A stretch of 64,000 bases of DNA from Alphaproteobacteria bacterium (lineage in GTDB: Bacteria > Pseudomonadota > Alphaproteobacteria > UBA8366), in the NCBI GenBank assembly GCA_021774335.1, contig JAJFJD010000008.1, positions 124,001-188,000 on the forward strand. Direction: 5' to 3'. Under the pieces are notes generated by a model, which made no database searches, was not told the DNA's origin, and was given only the letters and a program-made list of their open reading frames with translations. This document shows, piece after piece, positions 14,548-23,967 of the stretch (positions are counted from its first letter, which is position 1; each line of letters begins with the position of its first letter). A program made the position numbers and the translations under genes.

Positions 14548-16200
14548 ATGAACGGAATCGACTACATCGCCCAAATTTTGAAGCAGGAAGGCGTGGAATG
14601 GATGTCCTGCTTTCCCAGCAATCCGCTGATCACGGCGGCGGCCAAGGTCGGCATTCGCCCGATCGCGTTCCGTCACGAGCGCGGCGCGGTGATGGCGGCG
14701 GATGGTTTTAGCCGGATCAGCGACCGCCAACGTTTCGGCGTCGTCGCCGTGCAGGCGCAGGCCGGCGCGGAGAACGCCATGGGCGGCATCGCCCAGGCCT
14801 ATGCCGACAACATCCCGGTGCTGATCTTCTTGGGCGGCAACAACCTCGACCGAATATCGGTGAAGCCGAACTTCAGCGCCGCCCAAAATTATCAGGGCTG
14901 GGTCAAGCAAGTCGAAACGATCTATACGCCGAACCAAGTCGGCGATGTGATGCGCCGCGCCTTTCATGGCTTGCGCAACGGAACGCCTGGTCCGGTCGTG
15001 GTCGAACTCACCGCCGACGTCTGCGGCCAGGATGTGCCGGCGGAGATGCAAACCTACACATCGCCAAAATTGACCCGCCAAGTTCCGGAAGCAGCGGAGA
15101 TCGATGCGGCCGTCGAGGCGATCATGGCCGCTGAGCAGCCGGTGATCTGGGCCGGCGCCGGCGTCCTGTTCGCGCGCGCAACGGACGCGTTGCGGGAGTT
15201 GGCGGAACTGATCGCAACTCCGGTCTTCTGCACGATGCCCGGCAAGTCCGCCTTCGACGAACGGCATCCCCTGGCGCTTGGCGCCGGCAGCGGCACCACC
15301 ACCTACCCAGCGCATAAATGGTTGTCCGAGAGTGACGTCCTGTTGGCGCTCGGCAGCAGCCTGACCCGCACGTCCTATGGCCAGAATATCAAACCTGGCA
15401 AGACGATCATCCACAACACCAACAACGCCGACGATCTCAACAAGGACGAGGTGGTCGATATCGGTTTGGTCGGCGACACGCGCCTGACCATCGAAGCGCT
15501 GATCGCATGCATCAAGGCCAAGACTGACGGTCGGGGCGTCGGCGACCGGAGCCAGGTCGAAAGCGCAGTCTCCGCCGCTAAGGCGAAGTGGATGGAGGAG
15601 TGGACGGTAGCGCTGACTGCGGATGACGAGCCGATCAGCTACTATCGCGTCATCCAGGCGTTGAACGACACCCTTGATCCCGAAAACAGCATCATCACCC
15701 ATGACGCCGGCGCGCCGCGGGACACCATTGTGCCGTTCTATACGGCGACTGTGCCCCACAGCTATATTGGCTGGGGCAAGACCACCCATCTTGGTTTCGG
15801 CATTCCGTTGATGATCGGCGCCAAGATGGCGGCGCCGCAGAAGTTCTGCCTGAACCTGATGGGAGACGGCGCCTTCGGCATGTCCGGGACCGATATTGAA
15901 ACCGCCGCCCGGTCCGGCGCCGCTATCACCACGGTGCTGCTTAACAACAGCGCGATGGCCACATACTCCGGCCCGACCCAGGGCACGATCGGCGCTGAGG
16001 CGCGGGAGCAATATGGCGTCTCCACCATGCAGGGCGACTACGCCAAGATCGCGGAGGGAATGGGCGCAGTCGGCATTACGGTCAAGAAAGTGGCGGAGCT
16101 GGCGCCAGCGCTGAAGGAAGCCCAGCGCCTGAACGCCAATGACCAGACGGTGCTGATCGATGTGCATGCGAATGTCGAGGATCGGCGGTCGAGATTCTAG
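14548..16200 (+). CDS. Thiamine-diphosphate-dependent enzyme (acetolactate-synthase-like)
   Basis: 550 residues in the three-domain ThDP arrangement. The N-terminal Pyr domain contains the catalytic Glu in FRHERGAVMAADGFSR (Glu44). The central domain includes PVIWAGAGVL. The C-terminal PP domain contains the ThDP/Mg motif GDGAFGMSGTDIETA ending in NNSAM. An FAD-binding role is not evident, as in many non-ALS members. It likely decarboxylates or carboligates a 2-oxoacid; the substrate is unknown. Ribosome-binding site AAGGAGAG at good spacing fixes the ATG at 14548. Its neighbours, an MmgE/PrpD upstream and a convergent DAO-type flavoprotein downstream, suggest a catabolic island. A 648-codon frame on the opposite strand is a shadow. 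Confidence 0.92.
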   Translation: MNGIDYIAQILKQEGVEWMSCFPSNPLITAAAKVGIRPIAFRHERGAVMAADGFSRISDRQRFGVVAVQAQAGAENAMGGIAQAYADNIPVLIFLGGNNLDRISVKPNFSAAQNYQGWVKQVETIYTPNQVGDVMRRAFHGLRNGTPGPVVVELTADVCGQDVPAEMQTYTSPKLTRQVPEAAEIDAAVEAIMAAEQPVIWAGAGVLFARATDALRELAELIATPVFCTMPGKSAFDERHPLALGAGSGTTTYPAHKWLSESDVLLALGSSLTRTSYGQNIKPGKTIIHNTNNADDLNKDEVVDIGLVGDTRLTIEALIACIKAKTDGRGVGDRSQVESAVSAAKAKWMEEWTVALTADDEPISYYRVIQALNDTLDPENSIITHDAGAPRDTIVPFYTATVPHSYIGWGKTTHLGFGIPLMIGAKMAAPQKFCLNLMGDGAFGMSGTDIETAARSGAAITTVLLNNSAMATYSGPTQGTIGAEAREQYGVSTMQGDYAKIAEGMGAVGITVKKVAELAPALKEAQRLNANDQTVLIDVHANVEDRRSRF

Positions 16201-16380
16201 TCCCGATGAGACCAACGGCGAATCTTGCGGGGCGCGCCCTGCGGGCATTGTCGGACTAAATCGATATGGTAGTCCTTTGGGCCCGGTTGTTACCTTCCTG
16301 AGTTGCGCCCTGCTTGATCAACTTCAAGCAAACAGCCATTTAATGCCTAACCCCAAGAAGGGCGGAGCGGGGTGGCGCAG

Positions 16381-17655
16381 TCATTTTGCTCTGACGACGC
16401 CAGCAGAACCGCTCCGGTGCTCTGGCCGAGTGGCGACTTTCCGGATCTTTGAAGCCCTGGCCGCTGCACATTGATCGCGGAATGGTTCACCAAAGGGGTC
16501 AACCTGACCAAATCGGTCAGGGCGGAAAGGTGCAATATCAAAAGCAGGCTTCCGCCCCAATACCAGATCGGCGATTACATCGCCCATCCCGGCTGACAGG
16601 GTAATCCCGGAACCGCAAGCGCCGGCAGCGGCATAGAAGCCCGAAACGCCAGGAACAGGCCCCAGGATGATTTCTCCGTCCGGGGTATAGGATGACAATC
16701 CGCATATGTAGCTGGAAAACTGGGAACTCTTGATGGCCGGGAAGAATTGCGCCACAGCCTTAGAGGCAGTGGCCAGAATGTCCCAATGCTCCTCTCCCTT
16801 TGTTGGCGAAAAGGCTGCCGGGTCGTTCGGCAAATCACGGGCATTGAATGTCGCGGAACGGGGTTCCTGAACCCCAAGGACCAGACCGCCCACTTCCGGA
16901 CGCGTATAAGCGGCGGCATCGGACAGGATCGTCACCGGATGTTCGCCCCCATAAACCTCATCGGGCTCCGTTATCCAGTAATGACTGCGCACCGGTGCCA
17001 TGGGGAGCGGATAGCCGACCCGCTCCGAGAACAGAGCCGCCCAAACACCGCAGGCGTCAATGACGGTGCCACAGGCAATTTGGCCAGCATCGCTTGTAAC
17101 ACCCGTAACCTTTTGTCCCTCCGTCAAGACATCGCGCACTTCGGTGCGTGGGCGCACAACAACGCCACGCGCTCGTGCGGCCGCGATATAGGACATGCTC
17201 AGAATATATGGATCTGCATATCCGTCGGTGGGCATGAAAGCCACTTTGCGAATGGTGCTTGTATCCAACCAGGGAACCATGTGGCTGACCGTATTCACGC
17301 TCGGCCATTCAACCGGAATGCCCCACTTCGATGCGTCTCGCGCCATGGCATCCAGGTCCGCGGCGCGATCTTCAGAAGCCGCAATGCGCAGGCTGCCGAC
17401 ATTGTGAAAACCAACGCTCTCGCCTAATTCTTCTTCGAGGAGCGGTATGGTTTTCCTGGTCTGGTTTGCCAAGGGCGTTTTTGAAATTTTTGCGGACGCC
17501 TGCAGCATTAGTCCGGCGGCCCGACTGGACGCTGCACTGGCAAGCTCGTTTCGCTCCAACAGCAATACTGATCCGGCACCCTTGCAAGCCAGATGATACG
17601 CGACTGAAGCTCCGACGATGCCGCCGCCAACAATAATATGATCGAAGGTTTCCAT
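16381..17655 (-). CDS. DAO-family FAD-dependent amine/amino-acid oxidoreductase
   Basis: 424 residues with an N-terminal dinucleotide-binding motif IIVGGGIVGASVAYHLA (about 7-23) followed by LLLERNELASAASSRAAG, the sarcosine/glycine-oxidase style start. A DAO-domain C-terminal flavin contact follows in TPDGEIILGPVPGVSGFYAA and GACGSGITLSAGMGD. Such enzymes oxidise N-methyl glycines, glycine betaine derivatives or D-amino acids, passing electrons to oxygen or ETF. No signal peptide. The extra C-terminal tail (about 385-424) is Arg/Ala/Ser rich and lacks a folate-binding GCV_T domain. It is monocistronic and convergent with the ThDP enzyme gene. Confidence 0.9.
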   Translation of the reverse strand: METFDHIIVGGGIVGASVAYHLACKGAGSVLLLERNELASAASSRAAGLMLQASAKISKTPLANQTRKTIPLLEEELGESVGFHNVGSLRIAASEDRAADLDAMARDASKWGIPVEWPSVNTVSHMVPWLDTSTIRKVAFMPTDGYADPYILSMSYIAAARARGVVVRPRTEVRDVLTEGQKVTGVTSDAGQIACGTVIDACGVWAALFSERVGYPLPMAPVRSHYWITEPDEVYGGEHPVTILSDAAAYTRPEVGGLVLGVQEPRSATFNARDLPNDPAAFSPTKGEEHWDILATASKAVAQFFPAIKSSQFSSYICGLSSYTPDGEIILGPVPGVSGFYAAAGACGSGITLSAGMGDVIADLVLGRKPAFDIAPFRPDRFGQVDPFGEPFRDQCAAARASKIRKVATRPEHRSGSAGVVRAK

Positions 17656-18086
17656 TCACCCACCAAGTGACAATTGATGCGGTATCGACCCGCAGCGCCC
17701 TGAATTGCGAGGACGTAATCTACCGGACGGACGCTTTCTTACGTCGGATAACCGTCAAATCCGCAATTACCTCGACGATGAAGAACAGGTAACACCGATG
17801 ATACCCGAAAGCGGACGGCGCCATAGTCGCCGGCCGCACGCAAGAAAGTCTCCGACACGCCGACCACTCCGAATAGACGCTGGGTGATCTCGAACAAAGA
17901 CCGGCCTTGGCGACGGCGTGAAATTACCGTACGTGCGTATGTTTCATCGTGAATTCCTATTAATTATATAGAAAAATAATATTTTTCCTATGGTTCGTCT
18001 TCGCCGAAAATATCGTCAATGGTACCGTGATGTTGCTTGGGTCGAAAATTCAAGCAACATCACATGCACTCGCAAGGGAACGGGCA
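17656..18086. other. Divergent intergenic region with AT-rich palindrome
   Basis: No credible gene. The right part (17940-18000) is strikingly AT-rich and includes a perfect palindrome GAAAAATA-A-TATTTTTC at 17971-17987, about 100 bp before the metallophosphoesterase start; it may be the promoter or operator of that gene. A chance AGCGGAC-like word near 17810 is not accompanied by the rest of the dispersed repeat. Confidence 0.45.
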
Positions 18087-20117
18087 ATGTCGGAAAATCT
18101 AGGCGCATATCAGTTCTCCTACGCTGTGGTCACCGATACGCACGTTAATTTTGGCGAAACGGAGTGCAACTCCGAGTTTGAAATCAATCAGCGGGCCAAT
18201 GGCAGATTGCGGCACGTGGTCCGAGACTTGAACCATCGCGACGTGGATTTCGTCGTCCACCTGGGCGACATCGTGCATCCGGTGCCGGCGTTGCCGGATC
18301 TCTATGAAATGGCGGCCAACTGTTTCCACCAGCAAGTTGTCGATTTACGCCATCCGCTGCATCTCGTGCCGGGCAATCATGATATCGGCGACAAGCCCAT
18401 CGTCTGGAGTCCTGGCGCCGTCGCCTGCGACGAGTACATCGCACTTTGGAAGAAAAACTTCGGCGCGAATTATCAAGCCTTCGATCATCGGGGCGGCCGG
18501 TTTTTCATGATCGATTCTCAAATTATCAACACCGGTCTGGCTGCAGAGTCAGAACAAAAGGTCTGGCTGGAAGCCGAGATGGCTGATGCCGCCGAACGGG
18601 GCCTGCGCATCTTCGTTCACACCCATTATCCGATTTATCTGACGGCGCCGGGCGAGGAGGAGCATTTCGACAATCTCGCGGAGCCGGGCCGCTCTTGGTT
18701 GCTGGGGCTGATGGAACGGCATGGCGCCGAAGCCCAATTTTCAGGCCATGTGCATAATTTCTGGTTCAACCGGTTTGGCGTCACCAACTGCTACGCGCTG
18801 CCGTCGACCGCTTTCGTGCGCCAGGATTATGCCGAGATGTATCGCGCCGCGCCGCTGCCCGGCACCGAAGGCGGGCGCAGCGATCTCGCCAAGCTTGGGT
18901 ACTTTGTCGTCCAGGTTCACGAGAACGGACACTTCTGCACGTGGGTCAGAACCTTCGGCGCTATCGCCGAACCGGACAGCGCGGATACCGCGCCGACAGA
19001 CCACGTGTCTGCCATTCACCCCCTGCAGAACCCGCATTCCCGCTTCGGTTTCGACATGCGGCAAAACTGGCTTGAAATGGTGGAGATCCCGCCGTCGGGT
19101 TCCCTGGATGAATTCGACCGCAAACGCATGCGCAACGATTATGCCTTGATGGCGCTGGTTGAAACGGGGGTCAGACGGGTGCGTATTCCGGCGACTGACG
19201 TGCTCGTCCCGGAACATCGTGCGCGGTTGGAAGATTGCGCCTGCCTTGGATTGCAGTTCACGCTGTTCTCTTTTGGACTTCCCGACGAACGCCTGCTGGA
19301 TGCCGTTGCGAACGCCAAGGGGCTGATCGACACGTGGGAAATCTGTCACACGACGGAAGAACTGCCGGACGTGGTCGACGCGGTTCGCGCGACGGTGAAG
19401 GCAGCCGGCGTGTCGCTCTATCTATCGCGTATCCGCACCAGGGAAGATCAGGAAAGCGCCGGCGGCAAGTACCACCACATGATCGTCCACGGCTTCACGC
19501 CCGACGACGACAAACAGATTAAACAGATCGCCGGCCTCGCCGATGTCGACGGATTGGTGTTCCGCATCGAGGGCGCGACCTCACCTTGGCAAGCAGCACG
19601 ATCCGCCCTGGCCGCTTGCGGCAGTCATGGTTTAAAGGCGTCTCTACACATCCGTATGACGAAAGGGCCGCCGGGCTTGCAGCAGACAGATGACGACTGG
19701 GTCGCGCACCGTGTCGCCGAGGCCGTCGCGGCCGCCTGTGCATTTGAAGATGTCCACGTCTACGCCGATACGTTTGCCGACGTCGACCGCGGCTATTACC
19801 GCCGGCATGGCGTCGTCGACAGATTCTACAACCCGCGGCCGGGGTTCGCTGTCGTACGTCACCTCGTCTCGGCTTTGGGCCAAACTTCGACATGGTCGCC
19901 GGACATTGATCCGGAGAAGATTGCCTTGATAGGCGCCGATGGCCGACGCGCCGAACTCATCCTGTCGCCCGCGACGACCGGAACCGGCAATCCTGCTGCG
20001 ACAGGGTTTTTAATCGATCTGCTCTCGGGCGAGCGCATGTCGGCCGCCGTTCAACCGGAAAGAGGGATAGTACCGCCGCCAACGTCGCCGCTTTCCGTAT
20101 GGATTACCGATACATAG
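18087..20117 (+). CDS. Calcineurin-like metallophosphoesterase fused to a C-terminal barrel-like domain
   Basis: 676 residues from the ATG at 18087 (chosen over 18027 because AAGGGA precedes it). The N-terminal half has every metallophosphoesterase block: TDTHVN (D17, H19), LGDIVH (D61), PGNHD (96-99), VHTHYP (H178, H180) and FSGHVHN (H221, H223). From about residue 325 a second region of about 330 residues begins (FGFDMRQNWLEMVEIPPSG). It has repeated strand-helix units (RRVRIPATDVL, FTLFSFGLP, DTWEICHTTEE, SLYLSRIRTRE) and ends with VHVYADTFADVDRGYYRRHG and a YNPRPGF motif reminiscent of glycoside-hydrolase TIM barrels. It likely acts on a phosphodiester joined to a sugar. No export signal seen. 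Confidence 0.85.
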   Translation: MSENLGAYQFSYAVVTDTHVNFGETECNSEFEINQRANGRLRHVVRDLNHRDVDFVVHLGDIVHPVPALPDLYEMAANCFHQQVVDLRHPLHLVPGNHDIGDKPIVWSPGAVACDEYIALWKKNFGANYQAFDHRGGRFFMIDSQIINTGLAAESEQKVWLEAEMADAAERGLRIFVHTHYPIYLTAPGEEEHFDNLAEPGRSWLLGLMERHGAEAQFSGHVHNFWFNRFGVTNCYALPSTAFVRQDYAEMYRAAPLPGTEGGRSDLAKLGYFVVQVHENGHFCTWVRTFGAIAEPDSADTAPTDHVSAIHPLQNPHSRFGFDMRQNWLEMVEIPPSGSLDEFDRKRMRNDYALMALVETGVRRVRIPATDVLVPEHRARLEDCACLGLQFTLFSFGLPDERLLDAVANAKGLIDTWEICHTTEELPDVVDAVRATVKAAGVSLYLSRIRTREDQESAGGKYHHMIVHGFTPDDDKQIKQIAGLADVDGLVFRIEGATSPWQAARSALAACGSHGLKASLHIRMTKGPPGLQQTDDDWVAHRVAEAVAAACAFEDVHVYADTFADVDRGYYRRHGVVDRFYNPRPGFAVVRHLVSALGQTSTWSPDIDPEKIALIGADGRRAELILSPATTGTGNPAATGFLIDLLSGERMSAAVQPERGIVPPPTSPLSVWITDT

Positions 20118-20276
20118 ACGCAGCCGGCGTCACCTATCTAAAACATAAAGGCGAACATTCCGGCGGACCAGCCTGTCTACTGTGGTTCGGCCGGGTTCAC
20201 ATGGTGTGCGACCGGGGCGAACGCGTGAAAACAGTGCCGGGGTCCTTCAAGGCCGTATATGAATTTGTAGGGCCGT

Positions 20277-21107
20277 TTAGACGGCGAAATCCACGACATC
20301 GGTCATGCTGTAGAGGCCGGGCGGCTGGTTCACGAGCCACTGCGCGGCGCGGACGGCCCCGGCACCGTAAACGCGGCGATTGGCCGGTTTGTGGGCGAGT
20401 TCGATACGCTCGCCGGTGCCGGCGAAAATCGCGCGGTGCTCACCCGGCATGTCACCGCCCTGGGCGGTCGCCAATCCGATTGCGCCGTCCTGCCGTGGTC
20501 CGGTATGGCCGTCCCTGGGGGAGGCGGCGGCTGTATAGCCGCTGAGGCCACGTCCCGCGGCGGCGGCTTCGGCAAGGCCGCGTGCTGTGCCGGAGGGTGC
20601 GTCCACCTTATGCCGGTGTTGCAGGCCCAGCACCTCGATGTCGTAGTCGGTATCGAGGATTCCGGCCAACCGCTGCGTCATCATGGCGACGAGGGTGGCC
20701 CCAATGCTCATGTTGGGGGCGGCGAGGATTGCAATGTCGCGGGCCGCGGCTCCGATCGTTTCTTTTTGGCCGGGGCTCATCCCGGTGGTGCCGACGACCA
20801 GCGGTGTGGCCGTGTCGCAGGCGGCCCGCAGATGCGCCAAGGTGGCTTCCGGTGTCGAGAAATCGATGGCGACATCGACGGTGTCGAGCATGGTTGCCGC
20901 GTCGTCGATGACGACCAGGCCCGATACCGCCTTGTCCGCCAACAGGCCGGCGTCTTTCCCGACCGAGGGATGACCTGGATATTGGCTGGCGCCGGCAAGA
21001 TCACAGCCAGGTGCATCCAGCGCGGCCGCCATAATCGTTCGGCCCATGCGGCCTGCGCAGGCGGTTACACCTAGTCTCATTGGTTGTGTGGAATCGTTAT
21101 TTTCCAT
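20277..21107 (-). CDS. dapB: 4-hydroxy-tetrahydrodipicolinate reductase, divergent
   Basis: 276 residues with the DapB architecture: N-terminal nucleotide-binding ACAGRMGRTIM, IDFSTPEAT, GTTGMSPGQ, APNMSIGATL, the substrate-site HKVDAPSGTA (166-175) and C-terminal ERIELAHKPANRRVYGAGA. It should reduce HTPA to tetrahydrodipicolinate in the lysine/mDAP pathway. Oddity: the usual HHRHK catalytic segment reads QHRHK, so the residue equivalent to E. coli His159 is Gln163, while His164 and Lys167 remain. The gene is not beside other dap genes and lies among catabolic genes, so it may be a second copy with altered activity. The start could also be the ATG at 21080. Confidence 0.85.
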   Translation of the reverse strand: MENNDSTQPMRLGVTACAGRMGRTIMAAALDAPGCDLAGASQYPGHPSVGKDAGLLADKAVSGLVVIDDAATMLDTVDVAIDFSTPEATLAHLRAACDTATPLVVGTTGMSPGQKETIGAAARDIAILAAPNMSIGATLVAMMTQRLAGILDTDYDIEVLGLQHRHKVDAPSGTARGLAEAAAAGRGLSGYTAAASPRDGHTGPRQDGAIGLATAQGGDMPGEHRAIFAGTGERIELAHKPANRRVYGAGAVRAAQWLVNQPPGLYSMTDVVDFAV

Positions 21108-21206
21108 TGGTGACCGCGATCATACCCGACCGGGACGCACTTCGGCTATTACAGCTTCTAGGAGATCTGGCGGTTGGAAGATCGCCTTTAGAGGGATTTA
21201 TCTAAA

Positions 21207-21713
21207 ATGCGTCATGATTTGAAGGGAATGCTGCGCGCTTGTTCCGCGGCCTTTAGCCGGGTCGAGAAAATCTATATTTTCTCGGCGCTTGGTGCCTTTG
21301 CGGCAGGGTTGGCGCTCGTTCTTGTATTGGCGGACGGCGGCTTATCCAGCGACGTGGCGCGGGTCGAAGCCCCCGCGAACGAAAGCGAGCGGTTTACCTA
21401 TGATTTGCCCCTCATCGTGCTTCAAGTGCCGAACGCCGTGGAATCCAGCGAACCCCGATCGCTCGTCGTTAACGGGTCCCTGCAGTTTAAGGGGAAATCC
21501 GACAGTAAGCTGACCCACAGCATTCGTATGGCGAAACTCCTGACGCCCAGCATCATGGATTCGATCCTGACCGGCATGCAGCAGGAAGAGTTCGATGCGA
21601 TCAGCGATCCGGCTGTCGTTAACCGAGTGGTGCTGAATCGAACGAATATCGTGCTGCAGCCCTACGGCGTTTCGGCCGAGCGCTTGCTCATGGAAGACCC
21701 CGAGTTCCGCTAG
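21207..21713 (+). CDS. Single-pass membrane protein, weakly FliL-like
   Basis: 168 residues: a cytoplasmic N-terminus of about 22 residues, one transmembrane helix (IYIFSALGAFAAGLALVLVL), then a periplasmic domain. The outer part (LPLIVLQVPN, then RSLVVNGSLQFKG, ILTGMQQEEF and NRVVLNRTNIVLQPYGV) follows the order of FliL, the stator-associated flagellar protein: beta strand, helix ending in a Leu/Asp-rich turn, then a strand with a late 'vl' pair. No flagellar gene is nearby, so this may be a FliL-like protein used elsewhere, or the likeness may be only topological. AGAGGGA precedes the ATG. Divergent from dapB. Confidence 0.6.
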   Translation: MRHDLKGMLRACSAAFSRVEKIYIFSALGAFAAGLALVLVLADGGLSSDVARVEAPANESERFTYDLPLIVLQVPNAVESSEPRSLVVNGSLQFKGKSDSKLTHSIRMAKLLTPSIMDSILTGMQQEEFDAISDPAVVNRVVLNRTNIVLQPYGVSAERLLMEDPEFR

Positions 21714-21729
21714 TAGCGTCTGTGCCGTC

Positions 21730-23106
21730 TCAGCGAGAGGTCCTGCACGCTGCAGCAATCCCGGACGCATCGTCCTGTTGCTCCAAATCGCGGATGATTG
21801 CGACGGTCCGTTCCGCGTTTTCCTCGCCGATCAAGGGATCCGCCAGCGCGCGGAATTTCGTTTCGAGTTTCTGCCACTGATCCTCGAGATCGGGATTTGG
21901 AATTGTCATATCCCGACTTTCCATAATTGCAGTGCCATCGGATTGATGGACGGTCATGTCGGTCTGGTTCGGCGTGTAGTCTTCCCGGCCATGGATCGAG
22001 ATCTTATCCCGCAAGGCGACGAGGTCGGGCCGGGTTGCGAAGGAGGCGTCGTAGACTTCGAGGCTGCCGGTTTCCTCGCCGGCCAGGGCGAGCGCCGTCG
22101 TGAAGCGGTGGCTGAATTTGACTTCCAGCCCGGTCGTTGGTTCAAGGATGTTGCACATATTCATCGTGCGTTCCGGCACGTTTACGTCTACCCGCTCGAC
22201 CTTGTCCAGGTCGAAGGCGGGGTTCCCGGCAATCGCCCGGGCAGATTCGATACCCGCATGCGTGCCGTAGCATGCCGCATGATATTTGAAGAGAAGTTTC
22301 GGGATGCAGAAATCGGTGCCCAGTCCTTCCAAGGCAGTTGCCGGATCGATGTTCTCTGTTTGCGTCGCGGCGAAGCCTTGTCCACATTCGAGTATGTCGG
22401 ACCGGCTCGTGAATTGCCGTTTCGCCAGCTCTGCCGCGAGGACGCCGTTTGCAGCCGCTTTACCTGCATGCAGAGGTTTGCACATGGTGCCGAACATGGC
22501 TTTGAGGCCGGCCGCCTGGGTCCCTGCGATGCCGAGCGCCACCGCCGTGTCGGCGCCATCGAGGCCCATGATGCGCGCACCAGCGGCGGCTGCGCCGAAG
22601 GTGCCGACGGTTGCCGTCTGGTGCCAGCCCTTCATGTAGGGGGAATCGCCGACGAACCCACCGATCCTGGCTTCGGTTTCCACGCCGGCGATAAAGGCGA
22701 CGAGCAAATCCGCGCCCGAATTGAGGTCGCGTTCGGCGAAGGCCAGCGCGACCGGTGCGACCGGCGCGGTCGGATGGCCACGCAATAGCTTCAACACGTC
22801 GTCATAGTCCAACGCATGACCGGCGGAACCGTTGATCAATGCCGCCTGGCTAACCGAGCCGCGGCCGTCGAGGCCGATCAGCGTGGCGTGGTCGCCGCAG
22901 CCCTCGGCCCGGACATAGTCCAACAGCTTCTGTGTCAGCGGCTCCTGTGCGCCCGCGAGCGTCACGCCGAGCCAGTCGAGCAGGCATTGCTTGGCGATCG
23001 CCCTGACATCTTCCGGGATATCCTTCAGCGTCAGTCCACTGGCGTAATCGGCAAGGCGCTGGGTGACGTCGGTTGTTGCGTCGGTCGTGTCGATTGCACG
23101 TTCCAT
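21730..23106 (-). CDS. MmgE/PrpD family protein (second of three)
   Basis: 458 residues typical of the family: DWLGVTLAGAQEPL (about 44-57), SAGHALDYDDVLKLLRGHPT (the HALDYDD motif lines the active site), EARIGGFVGDSPYMKGWHQT, FGTMCKPLHAGKAAANGV, and a small C-terminal alpha/beta domain. Members dehydrate 2-methylcitrate or decarboxylate cis-aconitate; most environmental paralogues are uncharacterised. GGAGCCC precedes the ATG at 23106. It is apparently monocistronic, between a FliL-like protein gene (convergent, 16 bp apart) and an SDR gene on the same strand. It is more canonical than the PrpD at 12971. Confidence 0.93.
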   Translation of the reverse strand: MERAIDTTDATTDVTQRLADYASGLTLKDIPEDVRAIAKQCLLDWLGVTLAGAQEPLTQKLLDYVRAEGCGDHATLIGLDGRGSVSQAALINGSAGHALDYDDVLKLLRGHPTAPVAPVALAFAERDLNSGADLLVAFIAGVETEARIGGFVGDSPYMKGWHQTATVGTFGAAAAGARIMGLDGADTAVALGIAGTQAAGLKAMFGTMCKPLHAGKAAANGVLAAELAKRQFTSRSDILECGQGFAATQTENIDPATALEGLGTDFCIPKLLFKYHAACYGTHAGIESARAIAGNPAFDLDKVERVDVNVPERTMNMCNILEPTTGLEVKFSHRFTTALALAGEETGSLEVYDASFATRPDLVALRDKISIHGREDYTPNQTDMTVHQSDGTAIMESRDMTIPNPDLEDQWQKLETKFRALADPLIGEENAERTVAIIRDLEQQDDASGIAAACRTSR

Positions 23107-23193
23107 GATAGGGCTCCTCGGGGCGATTTGATGACGTTGAAATTGTAACAGGTGCCTGGGCCGGGTGCGAACCCAGAGCGGCGAACAGCGATC

Positions 23194-23967
23194 CTATTTT
23201 TCCGGCAATTTCCGAAAGAAGGGATCCGTGAGTGACGGGGGCAGAGCGCCCGCCAGCCAGGCCGTAAAGTAAGTCGGAAAAGGGAAGGCGATGCGGCCCT
23301 TATCCGACGCGAGACCCTTGCGGATGATCCGGGCGGCGCGGTCGGGGTCCATCAGCAGGGGCATTCGAAATTTGTTCACACGGGTGATGCGGCTGCGGAC
23401 GAACCCGGGGCAGATCACCGACACCTTGATGCCGTCGGCGCGCAGGGTCCCGCGCAGCGCTTCGCCATAGGCGCGAACGGCCGTCTTGCTGGCGCTGTAG
23501 GCCGGGGCGCCGGGGAAACCCCGGAAGGATGCCGCCGAACTCATGACCGCAATCTGGCCGGCGCCGCGGCTTCGCATGGCGGGTATCACCGGCAGCACGG
23601 TGTTGAGGACACCGGTGATATTGATGTCGAAGATGCGGCGGGCTTGCGCATCTGTCTCGCCACCGCCCGACGTACCGCCGGATATGCCGGCGTTGGCGAT
23701 GACCAGGTCTAGCGGCGCTTGGCTATCGACGCGTTCGATCCATTGCCGCATGGCAGGTTCATCGGCGACGTCGAGGGCAATTGTATCGACCATCGCGGCT
23801 TTCGCGCGGCAGGCATCGGCCACGCGGCCGAGACGCTTTTCGCTGCGCCCGCCGAGCGCGAGCCTGACTCCGGCGGCGGCGTATTCAAGCGCCAGCGCTT
23901 CGCCGATTCCACTCGAGGCGCCGGTGATTAGGATCGAATTCGGGCGATGTTTCGCCGGTTCGTTCAT
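23194..23967 (-). CDS. Short-chain dehydrogenase/reductase
   Basis: 257 residues of a classical SDR: GASSGIGEALALEYA (about 16-30) for NAD(P) binding, VIANAGISGG, catalytic Ser in MSSAAS and the YSASK pair (Tyr and Lys about 155-159). The C-terminus (FPFPTYFTAWLAGALPPSLT) is hydrophobic and resembles YqjQ/DltE-like SDRs that sit at the membrane. Substrate unknown. The start ATG at 23967 is divergent from yicC, with about 100 bp between them. It follows the PrpD gene at 21730 (87 bp) on the same strand and may be co-transcribed with it. Confidence 0.9.
   Translation of the reverse strand: MNEPAKHRPNSILITGASSGIGEALALEYAAAGVRLALGGRSEKRLGRVADACRAKAAMVDTIALDVADEPAMRQWIERVDSQAPLDLVIANAGISGGTSGGGETDAQARRIFDINITGVLNTVLPVIPAMRSRGAGQIAVMSSAASFRGFPGAPAYSASKTAVRAYGEALRGTLRADGIKVSVICPGFVRSRITRVNKFRMPLLMDPDRAARIIRKGLASDKGRIAFPFPTYFTAWLAGALPPSLTDPFFRKLPEK

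Noticed and set aside
14302..16248. 648-codon open frame on the minus strand
   Set aside because: It lies entirely over the ThDP enzyme gene, has no domain, and its His/Arg/Gly-rich composition is that of an antisense shadow of GC-rich codons.
21778..22788. 336-codon plus-strand frame
   Set aside because: Antisense shadow of the second MmgE/PrpD gene.
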